Program-made: the position numbers and the translations under genes
Assembly: GCA_016201405.1 (NCBI GenBank)
Contig: JACQCZ010000014.1
Location: 356,631 to 420,630, forward strand
Length of the DNA stretch: 64,000 nucleotides
DNA from: Candidatus Acetothermia bacterium
GTDB lineage: Bacteria; Bipolaricaulota; Bipolaricaulia; RBG-16-55-9
Direction: 5' to 3'
The notes under the pieces: generated by a model
The model's database searches: none
Seen by the model: only the letters and a program-made list of their open reading frames with translations
What the model was told of the DNA's origin: nothing
In this document: positions 49,160-57,387 of the stretch, piece by piece
Layout: every line of letters starts with the position of its first letter
Numbering within the stretch: the first letter of the stretch is position 1

Positions 49160-49741
49160 ATGCGTCTGACTTTAGCCAACATCATCACGCTCTTACGGCT
49201 TCTGCTTTTGGTCCCGGCCCTCTATTTTCTATTGAATGACCAGCGCTGGCTGGCACTCTCGTTCTTGGGTGCTGTTCTCCTTGGTGATATGTTGGACGGG
49301 GCATTGGCAAGGCTGCGCAATGAAGTGAGCGCTTTGGGTAAGGTCCTCGATCCCGCAGTAGACAAAATCGTCTTCGCCTCGGTAATGGCAACGCTGGTGG
49401 TACTAGGCGATCTTCATTGGATTACACTGGCGGCGTTTGTGCTGCTTCAGATTATTGTGGTTGTGGGTGCTATTCTCTGGTTCAAAGAGGAGAAGTCACC
49501 GCCTTCTGCCCGTCCGCTGGGGAAAATAGCTTCATTTTTGTTGTCAGCGGGCCTTCTGATGGCCATCTTGCATCCAGTCTTTCACATATTTTACTACAAC
49601 TGGGTGGTCTATGGCGGCATGATTCTGATGTACGCGGCAGGATTTGATTATCTCATCAATCTCATTCATGTTCTTAAAGGCACCTCTCAAGAGAAGTCCC
49701 TGCGCAGTAAGCCAAAAATTCGGGCGGAAGAGGGGAGGTAA
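49160..49741 (+). CDS. pgsA: CDP-alcohol phosphatidyltransferase (PgsA type)
   Basis: 193-aa integral membrane enzyme that makes phosphatidylglycerol phosphate from CDP-diacylglycerol and glycerol 3-phosphate. The signature DxxDGxxAR(x8)GxxxDxxxD appears in 'GDMLDGALARLRNEVSALGK' followed by 'VLDPAVDK'. About six membrane segments; 'NIITLLRLLLLVPALYFLL' is the usual N-terminus. Start ATG 49160, since the track start lies upstream of the promoter -10. Its 3' end overlaps the convergent rluD by 68 bp. Confidence 0.88.
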   Translation: MRLTLANIITLLRLLLLVPALYFLLNDQRWLALSFLGAVLLGDMLDGALARLRNEVSALGKVLDPAVDKIVFASVMATLVVLGDLHWITLAAFVLLQIIVVVGAILWFKEEKSPPSARPLGKIASFLLSAGLLMAILHPVFHIFYYNWVVYGGMILMYAAGFDYLINLIHVLKGTSQEKSLRSKPKIRAEEGR

Positions 49742-50594
49742 ACTCCAGACTCTCTGTCGTGCGGGGGTGTCTGAATCGGAGCTTCCAGGCGTGAAGCATC
49801 ATGCGAGATGTGCCTTCAGGATCAAGTCTCTTCTTTCCATAAATCGAATCGCCCACCACATAATGATCAATGCCGGCCAGATGAACTCTGATTTGATGAG
49901 TGCGCCCCGTGATCGGCTTGACCAGCAACAATGATAGGTCTTCAATCTCTTTCAGAACTTCAAATTCGGTGATTGCCGACTTTCCGCCATGCAGTCTGAT
50001 CTTTCTATGTGGTGCATGCCGGAGATCCCTCCCAATGTCTGCCTCAATTCGGCCCATGCTCTCTTCAAAGCGTCCATGGACAAGAGCCAGATAACTCTTC
50101 TTCACCTGCCGCTCTTGAAATTGATCGGTAAGGGACTGCTGCGCAATGTCATTCTTGGCCAGCAAAATCACTCCGCTCGTCTCTTTGTCGAGTCGGTGAA
50201 CAACCCCTGGCCGCTCGGGGCTGCTTCCCTGAGAGAGCGGGCATTTGAGATAGAGCAGACCCTGAACGAGGGTGCCTTCCCCGTAACCGGCACCTGGGTG
50301 GACAACAAGACCGACTTGCTTATCGACCACGATCAAATCCTCGTCTTGGTAAATAATTTGCAGGGGAACTTCCATGGGCTTGAGAGACTCTCTTGGATCT
50401 GGAATCTCAATGACAACTTGATTGCCAGGCGTCAGCCGAGTGCTTGGCTTTGCAGTCTGTGCATTGATCAGCACACTTCCATCTTCTATCCAGTGTTGAA
50501 CACGGCTTCTTGAATATCCTCGAAGTTGAGCGGCCAGCCAGCGGTCAAGGCGCTCCTCTCCCACTTCTTCACCCACAATAAACTCATGTCTCAT
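49674..50594 (-). CDS. rluD: RluD-type 23S rRNA pseudouridine synthase
   Basis: 306 aa. N-terminal S4 domain ('EERLDRWLAAQLRGYSRSRVQHWIEDGSVLIN', about 13-70), then the RluA-family catalytic domain with motif 'GVVHRLDKETSGVILLAKN' carrying the catalytic Asp (near residue 138) and 'LVKPITGRTHQIRVHLAGIDHYVVGDSIYG'. The long C-terminal segment overlaps the end of pgsA on the other strand by 68 bp. It faces away from rimP. Confidence 0.92.
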   Translation of the reverse strand: MRHEFIVGEEVGEERLDRWLAAQLRGYSRSRVQHWIEDGSVLINAQTAKPSTRLTPGNQVVIEIPDPRESLKPMEVPLQIIYQDEDLIVVDKQVGLVVHPGAGYGEGTLVQGLLYLKCPLSQGSSPERPGVVHRLDKETSGVILLAKNDIAQQSLTDQFQERQVKKSYLALVHGRFEESMGRIEADIGRDLRHAPHRKIRLHGGKSAITEFEVLKEIEDLSLLLVKPITGRTHQIRVHLAGIDHYVVGDSIYGKKRLDPEGTSRMMLHAWKLRFRHPRTTESLEFTSPLPPEFLAYCAGTSLERCL

Positions 50595-50642
50595 CTTGGA
50601 TCATTCTCCACTTTACCCATCTTTTCCCGATAGATACGGCGA

Positions 50643-50670
50643 TTGCTGAACTCCGGGTTTCAAGTATAAT
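50643..50670 (+). promoter_or_regulatory. Promoter of rimP-nusA
   Basis: TTGCTG (50643-50648), 16-bp spacer, TATAAT (50665-50670), 15 bp before the rimP ATG. Confidence 0.65.
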
Positions 50671-50685
50671 GGATTCTGAAGTGAG

Positions 50686-51141
50686 ATGAGTCAGAGAGAT
50701 GAGCTTATGAGAATTGCTGAAGCCGTCGCCAAAGAGCAAGGTGTGGAGTTCTACTGGATCAAATACCAGAACTCTCCAGGCTATCAGCGGCTGCAGGTGT
50801 TGATTGATAAAGAGGGTGGCGTGAGCTTGAGCGATTGCGAGAGAGTGAGCCGAGCCTTGGGCGTCCAGTTTGACGGGCAGATTCATCATAGTTATGAACT
50901 AGAGGTATCGTCCCCAGGGATGGAGCGGCAGCTATTTATCGCCAGCCATTATCGTAGGGCCATTGGACAGACCATACAGATCAAGACATTCGCGCCTGTC
51001 AGTGGCCAAAAAGTCTGGAGTGGCCTTTTGACAGGCGTTCATGATGACCAAATCGATCTCCAGATCGCTCAGGGTCGGCTTGAGATTGCCATTGAGCAGA
51101 TCGCAAACGCGCACGTAACACCCAATTTCGACCTCTCTTAG
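50686..51141 (+). CDS. rimP: Ribosome maturation factor RimP
   Basis: 151 aa. The N-terminal domain 'ELMRIAEAVAKEQGVEFYWIKYQNSPGYQRLQVLIDKEGGVSLSDCERVSR' and 'YELEVSSPGMERQL' are RimP signatures; the C-terminal SH3-like part follows. It binds 30S precursors and acts in their maturation. It lies directly before nusA (32-bp gap), the common bacterial order. Confidence 0.92.
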   Translation: MSQRDELMRIAEAVAKEQGVEFYWIKYQNSPGYQRLQVLIDKEGGVSLSDCERVSRALGVQFDGQIHHSYELEVSSPGMERQLFIASHYRRAIGQTIQIKTFAPVSGQKVWSGLLTGVHDDQIDLQIAQGRLEIAIEQIANAHVTPNFDLS

Positions 51142-51173
51142 CGTCAAAGCCCCAAAGGAGCTGGGATGAAAAG

Positions 51174-52163
51174 ATGAACGTTGAATTCTTAGAGGCATTA
51201 GAAGAGATGGCCAAAGAAGAGGGCATTGAACGCGACGAGCTCTATGAGGCCGTCAACAAAGGCTTAGCCATTGCTTACATGGAAGAGTTTGGGGAGGCCA
51301 AAGACCTCCAGGTCGAGATTGACCGCACCTCTGGAGATATAAAAATCACGGCCGATGGAAACACGATTGAGCTAGACCTCTCTAAGCTCGGCCGCATCGC
51401 TACGCGCCGGGCTGAAGAGACGATCCGCCAGGAAATTGTCAAGCGCCGCAGGCTGATGATCTATCAGCGCTTTCAGACTCGCATTGGTGAGATTATCAAC
51501 GGGAGCATCCACCGCTTTGAAGGTCGAAGCGTTTGGATCAACCTGGGACAAGCCGAAGCCCTTCTTGGGGAAGATGATCGCATTCCAGGGGAGCATTACC
51601 GCCCGGGCCAGATGGTGCGAACGTACCTTTACGATGTCAAAGAGACACAGGGCGATCCACGAATTTACGTCTCACGCTCGCACAAAAATTTTGTCAAAAA
51701 GTTATTGGAGCTGGAAGTGCCTGAAATCGAAAAGAGATTGGTGGAAGTGGTGGCCATCGCCCGCGAGGCGGGGATTCGCACCAAGCTCGCTGTGCGCTCT
51801 CTCGTCCCTGAGATCGAGCCCGTCGGCACGTGCGTTGGCGCGGCAGGCTCCCGTGTGCGGGAGGTGGTCAAAGAGCTTTCGGGTGAAAAGATCGACATCA
51901 TCCGCTGGAGCGAAGATGTGCGTGAGCTGATCAAAAACAGCCTTGAGCCGGCCTCGGTCCTTCAGATTGATCTGGATCCAGAGAGGAAGAAGGCTGTCGT
52001 GCTCATTCCCCATGATGAGCTGAGTCTGGCCATCGGCAAGGGCGGCCAGAATGTCCGCCTCACCGCCAAGCTGACGGAATGGAGCATTGACGTAACGAGC
52101 CCAGAAGAGCTTAAGCAAAAGAACAAATCCTCTTCCACTTCTGAAGAGCCAGAAAAGAACTGA
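51174..52163 (+). CDS. nusA: Transcription termination/antitermination factor NusA
   Basis: 329 aa, the short NusA form. N-terminal RNA polymerase-binding domain ('FLEALEEMAKEEGIERDELYEAVNKGLAIAY', about 1-110), S1 domain (about 110-180, 'GEIINGSIHRFEGRSVWINLGQAEALL'), then two KH domains ('PVGTCVGAAGSRVREVVKELSGEKIDIIRWSEDV', 'IPHDELSLAIGKGGQNVRLTAKLT'). No C-terminal acidic repeats. It modulates pausing and termination. Confidence 0.95.
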   Translation: MNVEFLEALEEMAKEEGIERDELYEAVNKGLAIAYMEEFGEAKDLQVEIDRTSGDIKITADGNTIELDLSKLGRIATRRAEETIRQEIVKRRRLMIYQRFQTRIGEIINGSIHRFEGRSVWINLGQAEALLGEDDRIPGEHYRPGQMVRTYLYDVKETQGDPRIYVSRSHKNFVKKLLELEVPEIEKRLVEVVAIAREAGIRTKLAVRSLVPEIEPVGTCVGAAGSRVREVVKELSGEKIDIIRWSEDVRELIKNSLEPASVLQIDLDPERKKAVVLIPHDELSLAIGKGGQNVRLTAKLTEWSIDVTSPEELKQKNKSSSTSEEPEKN

Positions 52164-52172
52164 AGCCGTTCC

Positions 52173-55070
52173 ATGCGCCAACGCCTGCTGCTCGGGATCT
52201 ATCGCCTGACACGATATTACGCATGGGCTGTTCTTGTCTTTTTTTTGACGCTTGCCCTGCTTTCGCTCTTTTTTCTTCGAAACCTTCCGATCAACAGCTC
52301 CCTTCAAGAGCTCTTACCTCGCAATGACAGCCTGGTCGAGAGGATGCAGGAGCAGCAGAAACAACTCGAAGACACCGAAGAGATTACAGTGCTGCTCCAC
52401 CTCACTGCCGCACCTCCATCTGAACAAGCGGGAATTGACGAGCTCAAGGCAGCAGCTCAGCAGATCCATGATGCCATCTGTACCCCATCGCAGACCGGAG
52501 ATGCCACATGTGGTGAATTTATTTGGGTTCGCTATCAAGAACCGCCTGCACCAGTCACTCCTTTCTCGTTCAATCTCACGGATCTGGAAAATGGAGTCGC
52601 GGCTCTAAAAGCTGAGGTCGAACAGCTAAATAAGGCAGCCACGGAGACCCCGAATCTGGAAGAAAAATTCGGCAGCTTAACGAAGAGTTATAACGATATC
52701 ACGCAAGCGCTCGATCAATTGCTGAGCGGTCTGGTGGTCTTTAGCCCTCAGGCTCAACAGATCGTAAATCTGGGTGGGAAACTGAATGACCTAAAAAGTT
52801 TTAATGGCTCTGTCTACACAATCCTTGATCAGTTACCTTCTAAACTGACAGAGGCACAGGCTGAGATTGATAAAGTCCGCCAATATCTCAACAGCATTGA
52901 GCCCCAGCAGGCTTCTTCCATTGATGATGGATTGCGTCTATCAGAGGACAAACAATCTCTACTTGTATCCGTGCGCCCCCAGCGCTCTTCTCAAGAGGGG
53001 ATTGATTACAACGGCCATGTCATCGGAATCGTACGCGATTCCATTCAATCTTTGCACTTTGACGCTCAGGGAATCGAGACGGGTTTGGTTGGTCCCTATG
53101 TATTCTCGGCTGAATCCGATAGCGAAGTACGCCGGGACACAAGCTTGGCTACGCTGATCACGATTATTGGCGTCTTGATTCTTTTCATGGTCGTCTTGCG
53201 CCGATATTTCTATCCGCTGCTAGCCACATTTCCCATCTTAATTGCGCTCATCTTTACCGTTGCTGCGGCCAAGCTCTTCTTTGGAGGTCTCAACCTGGTG
53301 ACCGCATTCCTGCCTGCGATTGTGTTAGGGCTGGGCATTGATTACGGCATCCAGTTCATCACGCATTATATGGAAGAGAGGCGCGGCTCGCGCCGCGTTG
53401 CCCCTGCGCTGCGTGCCACTCTCCTTATCAAAGGGCGTGCCATGCTCAGCGCCGCATCCGCAGCATCATTGGTAATGCTTGCACTCGGTATAATTGCCAA
53501 GACTGCCGGGCTCTCCCAGATCGGCTACATTTTGGCTATTGGAGTCATTCTTTCCTGTTTTATGACGCTAGTCTTGCTTCCGGCACTGATTATCGCCGTC
53601 AATGCTGTGCTAGGCCGAAGGCTGCGAAGCCATCCACCGCGCCCCTGGAACCTTACTGGCGGCGCACGACTTATTATCAAAGCACGCTGGGCTATTATTG
53701 GCTTTACGATCATTGGATCTATCGTCATCCTCTTCCCAGCAAGCAAGGTCGACTTCAAATTTGTCGATGACAATCTTCAGCCAACCAATCTTCCCAGCAA
53801 TCACGTGAGCCAGTTCATTCAGGCCAATTTTAAGCAAGGTCCCAATCGCGGGAATGTCTTCGTCTTCTTTGTAGAGAATGACAAGGCAAGAATGGTCACC
53901 GAACAACTCTCGCAAATGGAGGCTGTGGACAGAGTTGAAGGTTTTTACAAGTCGATACCAGAACCAGAGAATTTAGAAAAAATCAAGGGGTTCTTGCAGG
54001 AGCTGAAAAGTCTAGATCCAGTCACTCCTCTTCAAGCCATAGACCGGAACCTTGAATATCTTCACCGACAACTTGAAGATGCAGATGCCATCCGAAGCGG
54101 CCTGGCCGCACTTTCGAAAGAGCTCAATGATGGAAAGAACCAGGTGAGCAATTCGACCGGAGATGAAGACTTGGCCTCAGAATTCTCTAGCCTCCGTGAC
54201 TCTACGGACCGCATCAACACCAGGTTGGGCGATCTTCAAGAGGCAAAGACTAGCTACACTTTAGGAAGCGCGCTTTTCAGCCTGGATGATTTGATACGCC
54301 GAATTCAGAAGGCGCAAAGCGATGTTCCGACTCCAGAAACCGTTGATGATTTTGTTGCCAATCCACAGAAGTATCTCTCCAAAGAGCTTCAAAACCGCCT
54401 CTTTTATTCGGATCCCGTCAGTGGAGTATTGAAGCAGCGAGTTCTGGTCTATCTCAAGAGCGAATGGCTCTGGGATAGCCGGAAGTATGGCCAGTTTATT
54501 CAAGATGCGTCGATAATATCGCCGGACTTTCTTGGGCTTCCCATGCTGCGGGCGGAACTCGAAGATTATATGAAAGTCGACTTTAAGTGGTCTACGTTAT
54601 TTGCCATCTTAATTATTATGCTGGTGCTCGCTCTTGATTTCCGCGGATTAAAGCTGCGTGGCGCAACCTTCTTCTCGCTGATTGCTCTGGGGCTGGGTTA
54701 TCTCTGGATGCTCGGAGTGATGGGGCTGCAAGGCATTAACTTTAACGTAGCGAACATCTTAATCTCGCCCCTGTTGCTGGGCCTGGGTGTCGATAATTGC
54801 GTCTATCTCTTCCATCGTTTTCATGACTTCCGCTCTCAAAAAGCACTGAACCATGGAGCCACCGCCAAAGAGCTCATCGAGCAATCCACTTCCTCGACGG
54901 CCATCCCGATTGTGGCCAATACCCTCGCGGCCATGATCTCCTTTGGCAGCCTCCTCATCGCCCAAACCCCCATTCTCCGCATCTTAGGGGAATCTGCGGT
55001 CATTGGACTTGGATTTATGACTCTCTTCAGCCTGACTCTGCTTCCCTCAATTATCTCCTTGAGGCGTTGA
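52173..55070 (+). CDS. MMPL/RND-superfamily membrane transporter
   Basis: 965 aa with two repeats of six membrane segments, each led by a large exported domain. The proton-relay regions are 'FLPAIVLGLGIDYGIQFITHYMEERRGS' in the first half and 'ISPLLLGLGVDNCVYLFHRFHDF' in the second. The exported domains are rich in coiled-coil ('LKAEVEQLNKAATETPNLEEKFGSL', 'GLAALSKELNDGKNQ'). Such proteins move lipids or hydrophobic compounds (for example HpnN for hopanoids); the substrate is unknown. It starts 9 nt after nusA. Confidence 0.82.
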   Translation: MRQRLLLGIYRLTRYYAWAVLVFFLTLALLSLFFLRNLPINSSLQELLPRNDSLVERMQEQQKQLEDTEEITVLLHLTAAPPSEQAGIDELKAAAQQIHDAICTPSQTGDATCGEFIWVRYQEPPAPVTPFSFNLTDLENGVAALKAEVEQLNKAATETPNLEEKFGSLTKSYNDITQALDQLLSGLVVFSPQAQQIVNLGGKLNDLKSFNGSVYTILDQLPSKLTEAQAEIDKVRQYLNSIEPQQASSIDDGLRLSEDKQSLLVSVRPQRSSQEGIDYNGHVIGIVRDSIQSLHFDAQGIETGLVGPYVFSAESDSEVRRDTSLATLITIIGVLILFMVVLRRYFYPLLATFPILIALIFTVAAAKLFFGGLNLVTAFLPAIVLGLGIDYGIQFITHYMEERRGSRRVAPALRATLLIKGRAMLSAASAASLVMLALGIIAKTAGLSQIGYILAIGVILSCFMTLVLLPALIIAVNAVLGRRLRSHPPRPWNLTGGARLIIKARWAIIGFTIIGSIVILFPASKVDFKFVDDNLQPTNLPSNHVSQFIQANFKQGPNRGNVFVFFVENDKARMVTEQLSQMEAVDRVEGFYKSIPEPENLEKIKGFLQELKSLDPVTPLQAIDRNLEYLHRQLEDADAIRSGLAALSKELNDGKNQVSNSTGDEDLASEFSSLRDSTDRINTRLGDLQEAKTSYTLGSALFSLDDLIRRIQKAQSDVPTPETVDDFVANPQKYLSKELQNRLFYSDPVSGVLKQRVLVYLKSEWLWDSRKYGQFIQDASIISPDFLGLPMLRAELEDYMKVDFKWSTLFAILIIMLVLALDFRGLKLRGATFFSLIALGLGYLWMLGVMGLQGINFNVANILISPLLLGLGVDNCVYLFHRFHDFRSQKALNHGATAKELIEQSTSSTAIPIVANTLAAMISFGSLLIAQTPILRILGESAVIGLGFMTLFSLTLLPSIISLRR

Positions 55071-55096
55071 ACATGACTCTCGTTCGAAGCTATAAT
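55067..55096 (+). promoter_or_regulatory. Promoter of rny
   Basis: TTGAAC (55067-55072, overlapping the transporter stop), 18-bp spacer, TATAAT (55091-55096), about 85 bp before rny. Confidence 0.6.
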
Positions 55097-55181
55097 GGTG
55101 ATAATGACTTTATTCTTTTGACTTTGACAGACTGAGGAATGATGGACCTGTTGGTTATCACTAGAGAGAGGTGTGAGTTCG

Positions 55182-56801
55182 ATGTTCGGAGGAGATACAG
55201 CCCTCTTGCTGGGGGTAGCTCTCGCTCTGGCCCTCGCGACCCTGGGTATTGGCCTGTGGGTTGGCGGGCGTCGTTCCAAGAGCAAAACCTCCCAGTTAGA
55301 GCAACAACTGCACGAGACCAAAACGAAATTCCAGGAGATCGAGCGCGTCAGCGGCGAAAACCAGAAGCGATGGCAACAGCAAGAACAACAAATCCAAAAC
55401 CAGCTCCGACAAGAGCAGGGCAAGCAGGCTCAATCCCAAAAGCAATTTCAAGAGCAAGAGAAGCGGCTTCAGGAGGAGGAGCTCCGGCTTAAAAATCGCG
55501 ATGAGAAGCTGGAGCAGATGGAGACTCGCAATCTCAAGCGCGAGGAGCGCTTAGAGAAGAAGTCCCAAGAGCTTCAGCGCATTGAAAAGTCACTCCGTGA
55601 AGATGTAGAGCGCGTCTCGCAGCTTACGACTCAGGGAGAGGCTCTGCTCACCGAAGAGAGAAAGCGCCTCGAAGAGATAGCGGGTCTTACCCGCGAGCAG
55701 GCTCAAGAGCAGCTTCTACAGCGCGTCAGCGACGAGTGCGAGCGCTACTTCTCTAAGAAAGTCCGGGAGATCAAAGAGAACACCGAGCGGGAGGCCGAGC
55801 AAGAGGCTCGTAAGATCATTGCAACGGCCATCCAGCGCTACTCTCCCGATGAAGTTGAGCTCTCTACCGTCAGCCTAGTTCCGCTCCCTGACAATGACTT
55901 CAAGGGACGCGTCATCGGGCGCGAAGGACGCAACATTCGTACCTTTGAGGCACTTACAGGTGTTGATGTATTGGTGGATGACACACCGGATACAGTCGTT
56001 CTCTCTTGCTTCAATCCAGTTCGCAGGGAAGTGGCGCGACTGGCCATGCACCGGCTTGTCGAAGATGGCCGCATTCATCCCGCCCAAATCACCAAACAGG
56101 TTGACGCTGCGCGTGAGAATGTCTCCCAGCGCATCAAAGAAGAGGGCGAGAAGGCCGTCTTTGAGACAGGTCTCGATGATGTCAATCCAGAGCTGGTCAA
56201 GATGCTAGGCCGCTTGAAATTCCGCACGAGCTATGGCCAGAATCAGCTTCAACACTCTTTGGAAGTGGCCTATATTGCGGGGGCGCTCGCCTCAGAACTC
56301 GGCATGGACCCCAAACCGGCCAAGCGCGCAGGTCTGTTGCATGACATTGGAAAGGCCGTTGACCACAAAGTGGAAGGCTCGCACTCGCTGATCAGCGCAG
56401 AGCTGGCATGGCGCTATCACGAGACCGAAGAGATCATCCACGCCATTGCCGCCCACAACGAAGAGGTCGCGCCAACTTCTGTGCTGGACATTCTGATTCA
56501 GGCAGCGGATACGCTCTCTGCGGCACGTCCAGGTGCCCGCCAGGAGACGTTTGAAGCCTACATCCAGCGTCTGAGCGCTCTTGAGGACTTGTGCCGGACC
56601 TTTAAGGGCGTCCATGAAGCCTACGCCATCCAGGCCGGGCGCGAGGTGCGCGTCATCGTCAAGCCCGAAGAGGTCAACGACGACATGGCGGCAATGATTT
56701 CCTATGAGATTGCGAGAAAGATCGAAGAGGAGCTTGACTACCCAGGCGAGATCAAAGTGCAAGTCGTCCGGAGCGTCCAATTCTCTGAGCGAGCACGCTA
56801 A
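55182..56801 (+). CDS. rny: Ribonuclease Y
   Basis: About 539-aa membrane-anchored endoribonuclease that starts mRNA decay. N-terminal membrane segment ('TALLLGVALALALATLGIGLWV'); long charged coiled-coil (about 30-215, many Gln/Glu/Lys); KH domain ('DFKGRVIGREGRNIRTFEALTGVDVLVDD', about 230-295); HD domain with the 'GLLHDIGKAVD' metal motif near residue 385. Start ATG 55182 because GAGAGAGG lies 10 nt upstream; GTG 55173 is the alternative. It is followed by a SpoVS gene with its own promoter. Confidence 0.93.
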   Translation: MFGGDTALLLGVALALALATLGIGLWVGGRRSKSKTSQLEQQLHETKTKFQEIERVSGENQKRWQQQEQQIQNQLRQEQGKQAQSQKQFQEQEKRLQEEELRLKNRDEKLEQMETRNLKREERLEKKSQELQRIEKSLREDVERVSQLTTQGEALLTEERKRLEEIAGLTREQAQEQLLQRVSDECERYFSKKVREIKENTEREAEQEARKIIATAIQRYSPDEVELSTVSLVPLPDNDFKGRVIGREGRNIRTFEALTGVDVLVDDTPDTVVLSCFNPVRREVARLAMHRLVEDGRIHPAQITKQVDAARENVSQRIKEEGEKAVFETGLDDVNPELVKMLGRLKFRTSYGQNQLQHSLEVAYIAGALASELGMDPKPAKRAGLLHDIGKAVDHKVEGSHSLISAELAWRYHETEEIIHAIAAHNEEVAPTSVLDILIQAADTLSAARPGARQETFEAYIQRLSALEDLCRTFKGVHEAYAIQAGREVRVIVKPEEVNDDMAAMISYEIARKIEEELDYPGEIKVQVVRSVQFSERAR

Positions 56802-56808
56802 AGCCGAT

Positions 56809-56838
56809 TTGTAACCTCTGTCGGTACTCCTTTATACT
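56809..56838 (+). promoter_or_regulatory. Promoter of spoVS
   Basis: TTGTAA (56809-56814), 18-bp spacer, TATACT (56833-56838), followed by TAAGGAGG before the ATG. Confidence 0.6.
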
Positions 56839-56865
56839 GCAGTAAGATTCTCTAAGGAGGGACGG

Positions 56866-57312
56866 ATGGATGTCCTAAAGGTTTCGGCTCAATCGAGCTC
56901 GATTGCGACGGCGGGGGCGCTGGCCAACACGATCCGCCAGCATGGTCATGCAGAGATCCAAGGCATTGGCCCTAAAGCGATCAATCAGGCTGTAAAAGCC
57001 ATCGCCATCTCGCGAAGTTATTTGGCATCGAGTGGCGCAGACATCATTGCCGTGCCGGGCTTTGTGGACGTAGAGATAGAAGGCCAACAGCGGACTGCGA
57101 TTCGGTTCTTCGTCAAGCCGCGCCATACTCTCTCGCAGATCGGGAGCAAAATTCTCTCTCACTCCGACGCCGCCGCATCCATTGACTCATCGCTCGAAGA
57201 TGATCTCTTGGATGAATCCCCAGAAGAAGAGTCACCCCCGCCTGCCCGAGGCAGCCGTTTTATCCAGGACTTTCCTGAAGCCCCCCTTGAAAAAGATGAG
57301 TTTGCTCCTTAA
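56866..57312 (+). CDS. spoVS: SpoVS-domain protein with acidic C-terminal extension
   Basis: 148 aa. Residues 1-86 are a SpoVS domain ('MDVLKVSAQSSSIATAGALA', 'AEIQGIGPKAINQAVKAIAIS'), an Alba-like fold that probably binds nucleic acid. The last 60 residues are an acidic, Pro-rich extension ('LEDDLLDESPEEESPPPARG') not found in the 86-aa Bacillus protein. SpoVS next to RNase Y is also seen in Bacillus, where both affect sporulation. No sporulation genes are visible here, so a general RNA-related role is more likely. Confidence 0.85.
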   Translation: MDVLKVSAQSSSIATAGALANTIRQHGHAEIQGIGPKAINQAVKAIAISRSYLASSGADIIAVPGFVDVEIEGQQRTAIRFFVKPRHTLSQIGSKILSHSDAAASIDSSLEDDLLDESPEEESPPPARGSRFIQDFPEAPLEKDEFAP

Positions 57313-57387
57313 ACTCGCACAGGTGAGACATCCAGTTTGAAACTGAGCTACTCTGAAGTTCTCCAAAATCTGAGGTGAAAGAGAGAG

